From Planctomycetota bacterium (GTDB taxonomy: Bacteria; Planctomycetota; Planctomycetia; Gemmatales; Gemmataceae): a DNA stretch of 35,683 bases. Positions within the stretch are counted from its first letter, which is position 1. Each line of letters starts with the position of its first letter. The DNA lies in the NCBI GenBank assembly GCA_016177925.1, contig JACOUH010000119.1, forward strand, positions 1 to 35,683, read 5' to 3'. The notes under the pieces are model-generated. The model made no database searches and had not been told where the DNA came from. It saw only the letters and a program-made list of their open reading frames with translations. Positions 5,424 to 12,952 of the stretch are shown here, one piece after another. The position numbers and the translations under genes were made by a program.

Positions 5424-8232
5424 AACCTGCGGCACATCCTGGGACCAATTCGAGGCGGACCGTTTCCTCTTCTCGTCCCGCGAAGCAATCGGTTGGCTGC
5501 TGCTGCTCTTGGCAAGCGAAGCCACCCGCCGCGGCGGCGCCGAGGGCGAGCTACCCTGGCCGGCGGTCAGACGTGACGAGCACGGGCAGTTTCGCTTCCG
5601 TCCCGATTCCGATTACGAGTTGTTCGTCAACGGCCGGCCAACGCGCCTGCTCCGCGAGGCGCTGGAGGCCGCCGCCCAGCGGCTGCACCTTCGCCATGCC
5701 TTTAGCGCCGACGGCGTCGCCGAGGTTGCCGCCAGCGTCTTTCTTCAGTTCGGCCTGACGCGGCACGGGTGCCTCACCCGGCTGCACCACTGGCTCGACG
5801 GCCATGAGGTCCCCGACGCCTTCGAGCGCTTGCTGCGCGGCCCGCTCGAAAGCGAGTCGTTCAAGGAGCTGTACGCCCATCTCTATCACTTCCGCCACCA
5901 GAACATTCCCGAGGAACAGCTGCGCCTCTGCCTGTCGACCAACCCGTGGGTGCTGCCGGCGTGGGAGAACGAGTTGGTCCTCTGCTGCATGAAGCCGGAT
6001 GATTGGACGCCGCCGCTGCCCGGGGAGGCCGTATCGGGCTCGCGGCGCGCACCGCTCCTTGAGCAGCCCGTCTTGCGCTGGGACGCCCCGGCTGGTCCGC
6101 GCTTCGTCAGCCGGCTGCGAGTCCCGACCGACCCCGGTCTCGCCGCGGAGTCCTACCGGCTCCTGGTCGCTGGCCGGCGCCGTGCTATCCTGCACCGCCA
6201 ACCCGACGGCAGCTATCACGCCGACACCCAGGAGGGGCCTCCCGGGGAGGTCACTCTGCCCCTGTTCGCGCCCGAGGTGAGCGTGGCCCTGGTCGGCGAC
6301 GACGGCGAGGTCGCCCAGGACTTCACGCTGACGCTGTGGAACGCTGAGGACGACGTCACCGTCTACCACCTTCCCGATGGCAGGCGACTGGCCGATCCGC
6401 ACGCCGAGCCGCTGGGCCCTGGCGAGAGCTATGCCGTGCTGGCGGCCGCGGACCTGTCGTTGCAGCCGGGGGTGCCCAGGGAGGGCGAGGCTCCTGCCGA
6501 GCCGGCTCGGCAGGAGCCTCGCCCTCCCCCGCTCGGTATACCGGGACCAGGGGGCAATCAACTCTTCCTGCTGCCTCCCGGTTGGCCGGCGGATGCGAAA
6601 CTTGTCGCCGGCGAACAAGTGGTCTGGGCCCCTCTCCTGCCGGGGACGGAGCCACCGCCCGAGCCGGACTGGGCCGCCGGGGTGACGCTCACGCGACGCG
6701 GCGCCTCCGGCGAGGTGGCCCCTGGCGACGCGCTCCAGCTCATCATCAACCATCCGCCGGAAATTACGATCCAGTCGGTGCGCGTCAACGGCCACGGGGT
6801 CGCCTTCACCCGCACGACCGACACGCGAACGCTGACCACCAAGACTGTCACCTTCGACGCGGGCGCCCCGGAGCCGCGCCTGGTGGTACGCCTCGGACTG
6901 GCCCGCGGAGAGGAGACAGGCCGGGCGGTCCGTACGCTCGACCTGGCGGTCGTCGGCGCGGCGCGCCTCGACGCCAGTGTTTGGGTCCCGCTCCAAGGAG
7001 ACGACGCCCTGACGGCCGAGCAGTGCCGGCAGTCGCCGGTCCGCCTGTGGTTGCCGCCGCGCCGTCACGGGCGGGCCATTGCCTGGACGGAGTGGGCGCT
7101 GGTCGAGGGCGACGAGTGGCTGGGCCGGCCGTCGCCGCTACCCCGTTCGCTCCCCACCGTGACCGGCATCGGCGCCCCGCTGACGATTCGCTACGGGCCG
7201 TACAACAGCTTTGGCGACGAACTGCCCCTGGCCCGCGAAGTTCGTGACCAGGGACTGCTCCGTGATGTCTCCCTCGATTCACCGAGCAACCCGCGGTCGG
7301 CGCGGCTGGAGCTGGCCGACGAGGTGGTCCCGTCGGAACGGCACCGGGTCGTGTGGTGGGATGCGAGCGGACAGCGCCACGACCTGACGCCGGTGGCGAT
7401 CTCCGGCGGCAGCGACGGGATGAGTTGGTGGGAGGTGCGTCTCCCCGAGGCGGTGACGCGGCCGTTGGCCGTCGCGGTCGCCGACAGGGGACGGCGTCGG
7501 GGAGCGTGGTATCCGCACGACTGGCCCGAGGCACTGTCGCAGCTGCCGGGGAGGATCACGGAGGCTGCGGCGATGATGCGCTGGCTGCGGTTGCCCCTGC
7601 TGCAAGAGAGGTCGCTGCCGTTGGTGGTGCTGTCGTTCGCCCTGAAAGAACCGGGGACCGTGCTGGCGGCGTGGGTGACGGGCGGTCCGCCGCAGGGGCT
7701 TGCCTGGCGTCAGGAAGAGGAGGGCTGGCTATCGGGCGTGCGAGCGGTCTTTCGCGACTGGCAACCCGACCTGGTTGCCGTCGACGCTCTGCTCGACGTC
7801 ATCGAGGAGCACACGCGCATCAGTCCCCTGATGGTGGCGCTGGCCCTGGACCTGATGCGCGTCGACCCGCTGCTGATGGGGCGCGTGGTGCGCTGTTACA
7901 TGCAGGAGCACCACCAGAAGAAACACGGCGATAAGGCGGCGAAGATGTTCCTGCAGCAGATGACGTTTGATATCGCCGAATTGCGTGCCGGCGCCTCGCG
8001 GCAGCTGCTGCGCGAGTACCGCACCGCCCTGGTCCACGATTGTGCCACCGCCATGCGTGTCAAGGATAGCGTCGTGCGAGAACTGCTGAACAGCGGCGTG
8101 AGCGCCTTCAACGGCACCACGCTGGAGGCGGCGCAGCGGGCCAACCTCGATCTCGTGATCGACATGGTGGTGCCGTTCCGCCGCGCCCTGGCCCTGGCGG
8201 TGCTGGACGCAGTGGCTCACTCGATGGTCTGA
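5323..8232 (+). CDS. Large protein of unknown function divergent from the AAA+/BtrH-like pair
   Basis: An open frame of 969 codons from a GTG. I do not recognise a family. Residues ~38-230 are helical and charged, beginning TSWDQFEADRFLFSSREAIGW. Residues ~240-760 are rich in beta-strand patterns like stacked sandwich domains. The last ~200 residues are helical (VRCYMQEHHQKKHGDKAAKMFLQQ). There is no signal peptide or clear membrane segment. The first ~35 codons are translated from the CRISPR-like repeat region, so the true start is uncertain: alternatives are TTG 5332 and GTG 5362, or an original 5' end that was replaced. A perfect 50-bp palindrome at 6479-6528 adds ~17 low-complexity residues (REGEAPAEPARQEPRP) in frame. 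Codon use and GC look like the neighbours, so the frame is genuine. It faces away from the BtrH-like/AAA+ operon, which suggests a shared regulatory region. Confidence 0.7.
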   Translation: MAELKPSRDCGRHVRARPFPRPRRLSRGRGRIEATCGTSWDQFEADRFLFSSREAIGWLLLLLASEATRRGGAEGELPWPAVRRDEHGQFRFRPDSDYELFVNGRPTRLLREALEAAAQRLHLRHAFSADGVAEVAASVFLQFGLTRHGCLTRLHHWLDGHEVPDAFERLLRGPLESESFKELYAHLYHFRHQNIPEEQLRLCLSTNPWVLPAWENELVLCCMKPDDWTPPLPGEAVSGSRRAPLLEQPVLRWDAPAGPRFVSRLRVPTDPGLAAESYRLLVAGRRRAILHRQPDGSYHADTQEGPPGEVTLPLFAPEVSVALVGDDGEVAQDFTLTLWNAEDDVTVYHLPDGRRLADPHAEPLGPGESYAVLAAADLSLQPGVPREGEAPAEPARQEPRPPPLGIPGPGGNQLFLLPPGWPADAKLVAGEQVVWAPLLPGTEPPPEPDWAAGVTLTRRGASGEVAPGDALQLIINHPPEITIQSVRVNGHGVAFTRTTDTRTLTTKTVTFDAGAPEPRLVVRLGLARGEETGRAVRTLDLAVVGAARLDASVWVPLQGDDALTAEQCRQSPVRLWLPPRRHGRAIAWTEWALVEGDEWLGRPSPLPRSLPTVTGIGAPLTIRYGPYNSFGDELPLAREVRDQGLLRDVSLDSPSNPRSARLELADEVVPSERHRVVWWDASGQRHDLTPVAISGGSDGMSWWEVRLPEAVTRPLAVAVADRGRRRGAWYPHDWPEALSQLPGRITEAAAMMRWLRLPLLQERSLPLVVLSFALKEPGTVLAAWVTGGPPQGLAWRQEEEGWLSGVRAVFRDWQPDLVAVDALLDVIEEHTRISPLMVALALDLMRVDPLLMGRVVRCYMQEHHQKKHGDKAAKMFLQQMTFDIAELRAGASRQLLREYRTALVHDCATAMRVKDSVVRELLNSGVSAFNGTTLEAAQRANLDLVIDMVVPFRRALALAVLDAVAHSMV
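6479..6528. repeat. Perfect 50-bp palindrome inserted in frame in a gene
   Basis: Two 25-base arms meet between 6503 and 6504 with no mismatch and no loop. The arm starts GGGAGGGCGAGGCTCCTGCC. It lies within the 969-codon gene, keeps the frame open and encodes Arg/Glu/Pro/Ala-rich residues between two beta-rich segments, where an extra loop could be tolerated. Arm length equals that of the palindromes at 15924-15973 and 31777-31827, although the sequences are unrelated. Confidence 0.9.
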
Positions 8233-8235
8233 ACC

Positions 8236-8303
8236 GGCGATCGGCGATCGGCCAGAAGGCAGAGCGGCGGCGTCCCCTCTTCTTCTGGCCGATCGCCGAT
8301 AGC
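8236..8303. repeat. Imperfect inverted repeat between the 969-codon gene and tRNA-Leu
   Basis: The left arm GGCGATCGGCGATCGGCCAG (8236 on) is answered by CTTCTGGCCGATCGCCGATAG (8282 on). The spacer is about 23 bases. It lies directly after the stop of the 969-codon gene and just before the tRNA. It could serve as a bidirectional transcription barrier, but no T-run follows it. Confidence 0.75.
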
Positions 8304-8315
8304 CGATAGCCAAGA

Positions 8316-8399
8316 GCCGAGGTGGTGGAATAGGCATACACAGGAGTTTTAGGAGCTCCTGCCCGAAAGGGCTTGCGGGTTCGAGTCCCGCCCTCGGCA
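8316..8399 (+). tRNA. tRNA-Leu(UAG)
   Basis: The sequence folds as a class II tRNA. The acceptor GCCGAGG (8316-8322) pairs perfectly with CCTCGGC (8392-8398). The D-arm region is TGGTGGAATAGGCATACAC. The anticodon stem GGAGT/GCTCC encloses the loop TTTAGGA with anticodon TAG. A variable-arm hairpin GCCC-GAAA-GGGC follows, then the T-arm GCGGG-TTCGAGT-CCCGC. The discriminator is A8399. The 3' CCA is not encoded (CAC follows), so it must be added after transcription. It reads Leu CUN codons, mainly CUA. A palindromic repeat lies just upstream. Confidence 0.93.
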
Positions 8400-8575
8400 C
8401 ACCGCCCCCGCCCCTCAAAGGGCGCCAGAGCGTCTCCCGTGCGTGGGGGGCACGGTCTCCTGACCGTGCTCCAACTCCCTGCTCCTGTTCGGCTCGCTTG
8501 TTGACAGGACGCGGGAAGTCCTCTGTGGATCGGTGCCGCGGCGCGGACCGACTGGGAACTACAAAAGTCTGCGTG

Positions 8576-8914
8576 CTACCGGAGGGGGGAGTAGTCGGTG
8601 GGGGTGAGGAAGAGGGATTCGATCTTCTCGACGAGTTTGCCGTCCTTCTCGGACTCGTCGCGGGCCTTCTGCCAGTCGGGGTCGTTGCGAAAGGCTTCCC
8701 AGCTCTGGTTTCTCGCCTCCTTGCTGGGATAGGCAAGGAGATAGATGAGGGCTTTCTCCGCCTCGGCGGGATCGGCCGGGCTCCAGAAGCCAAGGATGGT
8801 CATGCCGTGCTTGGCGAACAGCGTGCCTGTGTGGTCGCGGAAGCGGGCGTGCAAGGCCGCCATCTTGCCTGGGGCCGCATAGTAGGTGCGCATCTCGAAG
8901 AAACGGGTGCTCAT
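8576..8914 (-). CDS. NIPSNAP family protein
   Basis: A 112-residue protein in one compact domain. The opening 'FFEMRTYYAAPGKMAALHARFRDH' and the later 'LGFWSPADPAEAEKALIYLLAYPS' and 'ARNQSWEAFRNDPDWQKAR' are the standard NIPSNAP pattern, a dimeric alpha-beta-barrel fold. Bacterial NIPSNAP proteins are small and mostly uncharacterised. The ATG at 8914 has TGGAGG upstream, which fixes the start; longer upstream frames have no such site. There is no signal peptide. It is transcribed away from the DUF1080 gene that follows, so the two may share the intergenic region 8915-9117. Confidence 0.88.
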   Translation of the reverse strand: MSTRFFEMRTYYAAPGKMAALHARFRDHTGTLFAKHGMTILGFWSPADPAEAEKALIYLLAYPSKEARNQSWEAFRNDPDWQKARDESEKDGKLVEKIESLFLTPTDYSPLR

Positions 8915-9117
8915 CGTCGGCGTCCTCCAGGCCCTCGACCGTGTCCGTCGTAACATAGTGCGCAGCCAGGAGTCCAAACAGGGGGAAAAAGTTCCTCGCC
9001 ATCGCCAGGAGGGACAGACGCTGCGCATTGGTTGAGCGGCAACCCGCTTCCTTGTAGACTGTGCCGTTGTGGCGGCCCTTGTGCCGCCGTTGGCCCTGGG
9101 GCATAAGGGGGAATCCG

Positions 9118-9669
9118 ATGAACAGCTCGAGAACGGGTGTGCGCCTGCTGGCCCTGGCCGCCGTGGCTGGCCTCATGTCCGCACCGGCACGGGCGGAGGA
9201 CTTCAAGACGGAACCAGGCTTCGTGCGACTGGACGATGGCAAGAGCCTGGAGGGCTGGACGGGGAACTTGCAGGGCTGGAGTATCCAGGATGGAGCGATC
9301 CACCTGGACGTTAAGAAGGCGCGGGGCAACATCTACTGGAAAGCGACGCACAGCCGAGACTGCGTCATCCGCCTGCAGTTCCGCGCCACCCGGGGGGCCG
9401 ACTCCGGCGTGTTCATCCACGGCAACCAGCTGCAGGTGCGTGACTACCCCAACGCCGGGCCCAAGGAGTACGCCGCGCCGGCCCGGCCCGCCGGCCGGTG
9501 GAATGACCTGGAGTTCGACATCACCGGCGGCGTCGCCGTGGTGCGGCTCAACGGCGCAGTGATCGAGAAGGCCTGGAGGATCGGCAACAACCCCCGGCAG
9601 GGCATCGGCTTGCAGAGGGAGGTGGGCAACTTCGACTTCCGCTACCTCCGCATCAAGGAGAAAAAGTAG
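9118..9669 (+). CDS. Secreted DUF1080 (3-keto-disaccharide hydrolase-like) protein
   Basis: A 183-residue protein from the ATG at 9118, preceded by AAGGGGGAA. A signal peptide (LLALAAVAGLMSAPARA) is cleaved near residue 26. The mature part is a concanavalin-like jelly roll with DUF1080 hallmarks: 'FVRLDDGKSLEGWTGN', 'IYWKATHSRDCVIRLQFR', 'ADSGVFIHG', 'RPAGRWNDLEFDI' and a closing 'GNFDFRYLRIKE'. The family includes 3-keto-glucoside hydrolases that cleave oxidised disaccharides. Planctomycetes carry many paralogues, often in polysaccharide-use loci. The specific substrate cannot be read from the sequence. Confidence 0.88.
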   Translation: MNSSRTGVRLLALAAVAGLMSAPARAEDFKTEPGFVRLDDGKSLEGWTGNLQGWSIQDGAIHLDVKKARGNIYWKATHSRDCVIRLQFRATRGADSGVFIHGNQLQVRDYPNAGPKEYAAPARPAGRWNDLEFDITGGVAVVRLNGAVIEKAWRIGNNPRQGIGLQREVGNFDFRYLRIKEKK

Positions 9670-9737
9670 CCCCTTCGCAACTCGCCCGAGGGCCCTCCCC
9701 CTCCCGAGACGAAAGACTTGCACGCAAAGGGGGAAGG

Positions 9738-9811
9738 GTCGTGTGCCACGCCCACGTCGGCGTGGGCGTGAGAGCAAGCACGCCCACGAGGACGTGGGCG
9801 TGGCACACGAC
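9738..9811. repeat. Inverted repeat with 20-bp arms
   Basis: GTCGTGTGCCACGCCCACGT (9738-9757) is perfectly answered by its reverse complement at 9792-9811. The region between them contains further partial copies of the CGTGGGCGTG motif. It sits between the convergent DUF1080 (+) and DUF1501 (-) genes, where a bidirectional terminator would be useful, but it is not followed by a T-run. Confidence 0.85.
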
Positions 9812-9843
9812 CTACGAGCACTTTCCCTTTTGCATGTAGCGAT

Positions 9844-11280
9844 TTAGGCAATGACCTCCCGGATCGCGCTCCCGCCCGCGGCGACAGGTCGCGGCCGGCC
9901 GGTGAGATCGTTTACCAGCAAGTGGGGATCGATGCCAACCAATTGATAGATCGTCGCCACGTGATCCGCCGAGGACACGGGGTTCTCCACCGGATACGCA
10001 GCGTGTTTGTCGCTCTTGCCGTACACCAAGCCGCGTTTCACCCCGCCGCCTGTCAACAGGATGAACCCGCACTGCGGCCAGTGATCGCGGCCGCCCGCAT
10101 TCTTGTTGACGTGCGGCGTACGGCCCATCTCCCCCATCACCACAACGAGGGTTGAGTCCAAGAGGCCCCGTTCCTGGAGATCGTCCACCAGCGCCGTGTA
10201 CATTTGATCGAGTACCGGAAGGTTGAAATTCTTCAGCAAATCGAAGTTGTGTGAATGCGTGTCCCACCATCCGGCCCCCACGCCTCCCGCATACTGGGAC
10301 TCGGTGGTCACCCCCACAAACTTGACGCCGGCCTCGACCAGCTTGCGGGCCGTCAGCAGGCACGAGCCGAACAGGTTGCGACCGTACCGGGCGCGTACGT
10401 GCGGCGGCTCCTTTGACAGGTCAAAGGCGTTGCGCGTCTTGCTCGACGTCAGCATCTGAAAAGCCATGCGCTGGTAAAAGCTCATGCCGTCCACGACGCG
10501 CGACTTCTCGAATTGGGACACCCGGCCGTCCAACTGCTGGAGCAGGGTGCGGCGCTCTGAGAGGCGATCGGCGGTGATTTCGGGGAGCCCCTCCAGGGCG
10601 TACAGCTGTGGGTCCGCGATCGGAACCGGGGGGTCGCTGTAGACGTTGCGCCGCTGGTCGGCACGGTCGAACCTCGCGTTATACATCGTGAACAGCGGGT
10701 CGTAGGTTCGTCCCAGGATTCCGCCGTAGGGCCCCGCGCGGCGTCTCCCCTGGCTGTGACCCGGAAAGGCGGGCATCCAAACATAAGACGGGGCGTCCCG
10801 TGTACGCAGGCCGGCGTGCTGCATCACCGCACCAATGCTCGGATAGTCGTCCGCTTTGGCTTCATTGCCAGCGATCGAGCCGCCGTAGCCGGTGAGCACG
10901 TTGTACGGGCTGTGGTGGTTGTACTGGTGGGAGTGAGTGCGAATCAACGTCGACAGATGCATCCGCCGCGCCGTCTGGGGCAAGAGTTCACAGACCTGGA
11001 GTCCGGGAACCGACGTGGCGATCGGACGGAACTCGCCGCGGACCTCGGCCGGGGCATTGGGCTTCATATCGAACATGTCGATGTGACTGGGACCGCCGAG
11101 GAGGTTGACCAGGATAACCGCCTTGGCAGACGCTTCCTGCTTGGGCGGCGCCACGGCCTGCGCTTCCAACCACTGTGGCAAGGAGAGGGCCCCGAACATC
11201 GAGAGCCCGCCGACGCGCAACAGTTCCCGACGTGTGGTTCCCGCACACGTCCTGGACGGACGCCCCACGATTCGCAACAT
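9844..11280 (-). CDS. DUF1501 protein with Tat-type signal
   Basis: A 478-residue protein. The start ATG at 11280 is preceded by GGAGG; the in-frame ATG at 11349 has no good site. The N-terminus has a twin-arginine signal (TTRRELLRVGGLSMFGALSLP), so it is exported folded. The body shows DUF1501 hallmarks of the alkaline-phosphatase/sulfatase-like superfamily: 'VILVNLLGGPSHIDMFDMKPNAP', 'EVRGEFRPIATSVPGLQVCELLP', 'WWDTHSHNFDLLKNF', 'LVVVMGEMGRTPHVN' and 'GRDHWPQCGFILLTGGGV'. In planctomycetes these genes usually follow a DUF1549/DUF1553 cytochrome gene, but no such partner is present here. The function is not established. Length is normal. Confidence 0.92.
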   Translation of the reverse strand: MLRIVGRPSRTCAGTTRRELLRVGGLSMFGALSLPQWLEAQAVAPPKQEASAKAVILVNLLGGPSHIDMFDMKPNAPAEVRGEFRPIATSVPGLQVCELLPQTARRMHLSTLIRTHSHQYNHHSPYNVLTGYGGSIAGNEAKADDYPSIGAVMQHAGLRTRDAPSYVWMPAFPGHSQGRRRAGPYGGILGRTYDPLFTMYNARFDRADQRRNVYSDPPVPIADPQLYALEGLPEITADRLSERRTLLQQLDGRVSQFEKSRVVDGMSFYQRMAFQMLTSSKTRNAFDLSKEPPHVRARYGRNLFGSCLLTARKLVEAGVKFVGVTTESQYAGGVGAGWWDTHSHNFDLLKNFNLPVLDQMYTALVDDLQERGLLDSTLVVVMGEMGRTPHVNKNAGGRDHWPQCGFILLTGGGVKRGLVYGKSDKHAAYPVENPVSSADHVATIYQLVGIDPHLLVNDLTGRPRPVAAGGSAIREVIA

Positions 11281-11455
11281 CGACACGGTCCTCCAGGCCG
11301 ATCTTTCCCGACGGCAAGCCGCCCTCGGGAATCCGCATTTCGACTCCACTGGCTCAGGCTATCCCCTCGGTGGAACCGTTTCAATGATTTTCCCTTCCGG
11401 AAGGAGAAGAAGGACCTCAAGGGGAGATCGGGTGAGAAAGAGGAACGCGGTCGTC

Positions 11456-12252
11456 TTACCGCTGGGCGCCTTCTTCGATCGGATGATGGTGAGGGCCCTG
11501 GAACAGGGCCAGGGACCGCTCCGGAGAGCCCTCGAAGGCGCAAACGCGGTTGCGGCCCAGGCGTTTGGCCTCGTAGACCGCATGGTCAGCAGCCGTCACC
11601 AGCAACTCCGGCGAACTGCGCCGCTCCGGCAGCGCGGTCGCTGCCCCGAGGCTGATCGTCACCTGGCCGTTCAGTGGCGAACGGGCGTGCTCCAAGGCCA
11701 ACCCCTCAATGCGCCGCCGCAGCGTCTCGGCCACTGTCAGTGCCCCGCGCAGCGCCGTGTGCGGCATCAGCATGACGAACTCCTCCCCGCCGTAACGGGC
11801 CACCTGGTCGCCCGGCCGCCGCGTCAGCGCACTCAGCGCCTCCGCCACGCGCTTGAGACATTCGTCGCCCTTGGGATGTCCGTAATGATCGTTGTAATTC
11901 TTGAAGAAATCGATGTCGATCATGATCAGCGACAGCGGCTGCACCTCGCGCGCCGCCCGGCCCCACTCCTGCTCGAGCAGCATGTTGAAGAAGCGGCGGT
12001 TGGAGACGCCGGTCAGTTCGTCCAGCACCGCCAGCCGCTGCAACTGAGGCGGCGGCACGTCTCGATGCCGTCGAGGCCGGGCATGTCGACCTCCATGAGG
12101 ATCACGTCGACCACCGGCCCCTCGGGCCCCAGCAGGCCGAGCGCCTCTTCGCCCGACGAGACGGACAGGACGTCGCGGTAGCCCTTGCTTTCGAGCAGCG
12201 CGCACAGGGAATGACGTGTGGTGCTGCAGGGGTCGACGATCAGGACGGACAC
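11456..12252 (-). pseudogene. Disrupted receiver-GGDEF response regulator (diguanylate cyclase)
   Basis: From ATG 12252 one frame reads a receiver domain for ~67 residues (MSVLIVDPCSTT...VDMPGLDGIETCRRL) and soon stops. The GGDEF domain continues in another frame from about 12050 (QLQRLAVLDELTGVSNRRFF) to 11456. About 50 residues of the receiver (beta4 to alpha5) are missing at the switch, so an out-of-frame deletion has joined alpha3-alpha4 directly to the GGDEF linker. The cyclase half looks intact, with GGEEF in the active site, an RPGD inhibitory-site motif five residues before it, and IDIDFFKNYNDHYGH for metal and substrate. The receiver was already odd: LMEVDMP has Glu where the phospho-accepting Asp belongs. 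It is probably non-functional unless the GGDEF half is translated from an internal start. Confidence 0.75.
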
Positions 12253-12382
12253 AGGTCCACGCCCCCCTTCTCACCCCCCTCACCTTGTCACCGACGCCCG
12301 GTCCGATCATGCTATGTACCTCGTACTGTCCGGCAAAGGGGAAAAGGCCAGCTTATCGAAGACTCGCCGAGGCGGCGGCTCC

Positions 12383-12412
12383 TTGCTGCCTGGCAACGCC
12401 ACGGCGTATAAT
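12383..12412 (+). promoter_or_regulatory. Sigma70-like promoter for the retropepsin-like gene
   Basis: TTGCTG (12383-12388) and a perfect TATAAT (12407-12412) are separated by 18 bases. The -10 ends 39 bases before the ATG at 12452. This is a strong match in a GC-rich genome, where TATAAT is rare by chance. The upstream gap 12253-12382 shows nothing else recognisable. Confidence 0.6.
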
Positions 12413-12451
12413 GCGGCGGCCAGGTTGTTCAACCGTCGGAGGAGGGGCGCG

Positions 12452-12889
12452 ATGCGAAGCAAAGGAGCCAACGGCGTGGGACGAATCAGCATCGAGTTCG
12501 AGGTCGCCAACTATCGCGACATGATCCGGGCCGAAGAGGGCACGTTGCCGCCGGACAAGGTGCGGCGTCAGCGCATTGCCGGCGTCGTTGATTCCGGAGC
12601 AGCGAAGCTGGTGCTGCCGCTCTCCGTGGCCAGGCAGTTGGGATTGCGACTGAGCAACAAGATCAAGGTACGTTACGCCGATGGCCGGAGAGCCGAGCGG
12701 CGCGAGGCGGAGGGGGTCTACGTCGAACTGCTCGGCCGTCACGATACGTTTTCGGCCATCGTGGAACCCCGGCGCAAGACGGCCTTGATCGGCGCGATTG
12801 TCCTGGAAGACCTGGACCTGCTGGTGGATTGCCAGCAACAACGACTCGTTCCCCGCGATCCGAGCGGCCCGATTTATGAGATCGAGTAG
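12452..12889 (+). CDS. Retropepsin-like aspartic protease domain protein
   Basis: A 145-residue protein that is essentially one retroviral-type aspartic protease domain. The catalytic motif is GVVDSGAAKLVLP (Asp47-Ser-Gly), followed by the typical 'VARQLGLRL', a strand with 'VYVELLGRHDTFSAIVEP', then 'ALIGAIVLEDLDLLVDCQQQRLVP', the usual second hydrophobic-Gly element of the fold. Retropepsin-like proteins act as dimers, one Asp per subunit. Bacterial single-domain versions are common but mostly uncharacterised. The start at 12452 has GGAGGAGGGG upstream; a longer in-frame start at 12218 lies before the promoter and is rejected. It ends 63 bases before the restriction-modification gene on the same strand. 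Co-transcription is possible but there is no functional link that I can defend. Confidence 0.8.
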   Translation: MRSKGANGVGRISIEFEVANYRDMIRAEEGTLPPDKVRRQRIAGVVDSGAAKLVLPLSVARQLGLRLSNKIKVRYADGRRAERREAEGVYVELLGRHDTFSAIVEPRRKTALIGAIVLEDLDLLVDCQQQRLVPRDPSGPIYEIE

Positions 12890-12952
12890 GGGCTCGATAG
12901 AGCCTGGGATGAATCTCGTAACCGTCTGGCCCTCAATCCCGGACGACCTGCC

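Noticed and set aside
5551..7068. 505-codon minus-strand frame opposite the 969-codon gene
   Set aside because: Composition is Arg/Gly/Val-rich with no domain signature. The plus-strand frame is longer and has protein-like strand and helix patterning, so the minus frame is judged a shadow.
12218..12451. Upstream extension of the retropepsin-like gene to 12218
   Set aside because: It would start before the TTGCTG/TATAAT promoter and overlap the broken GGDEF gene. The ATG at 12452 has an excellent ribosome site.
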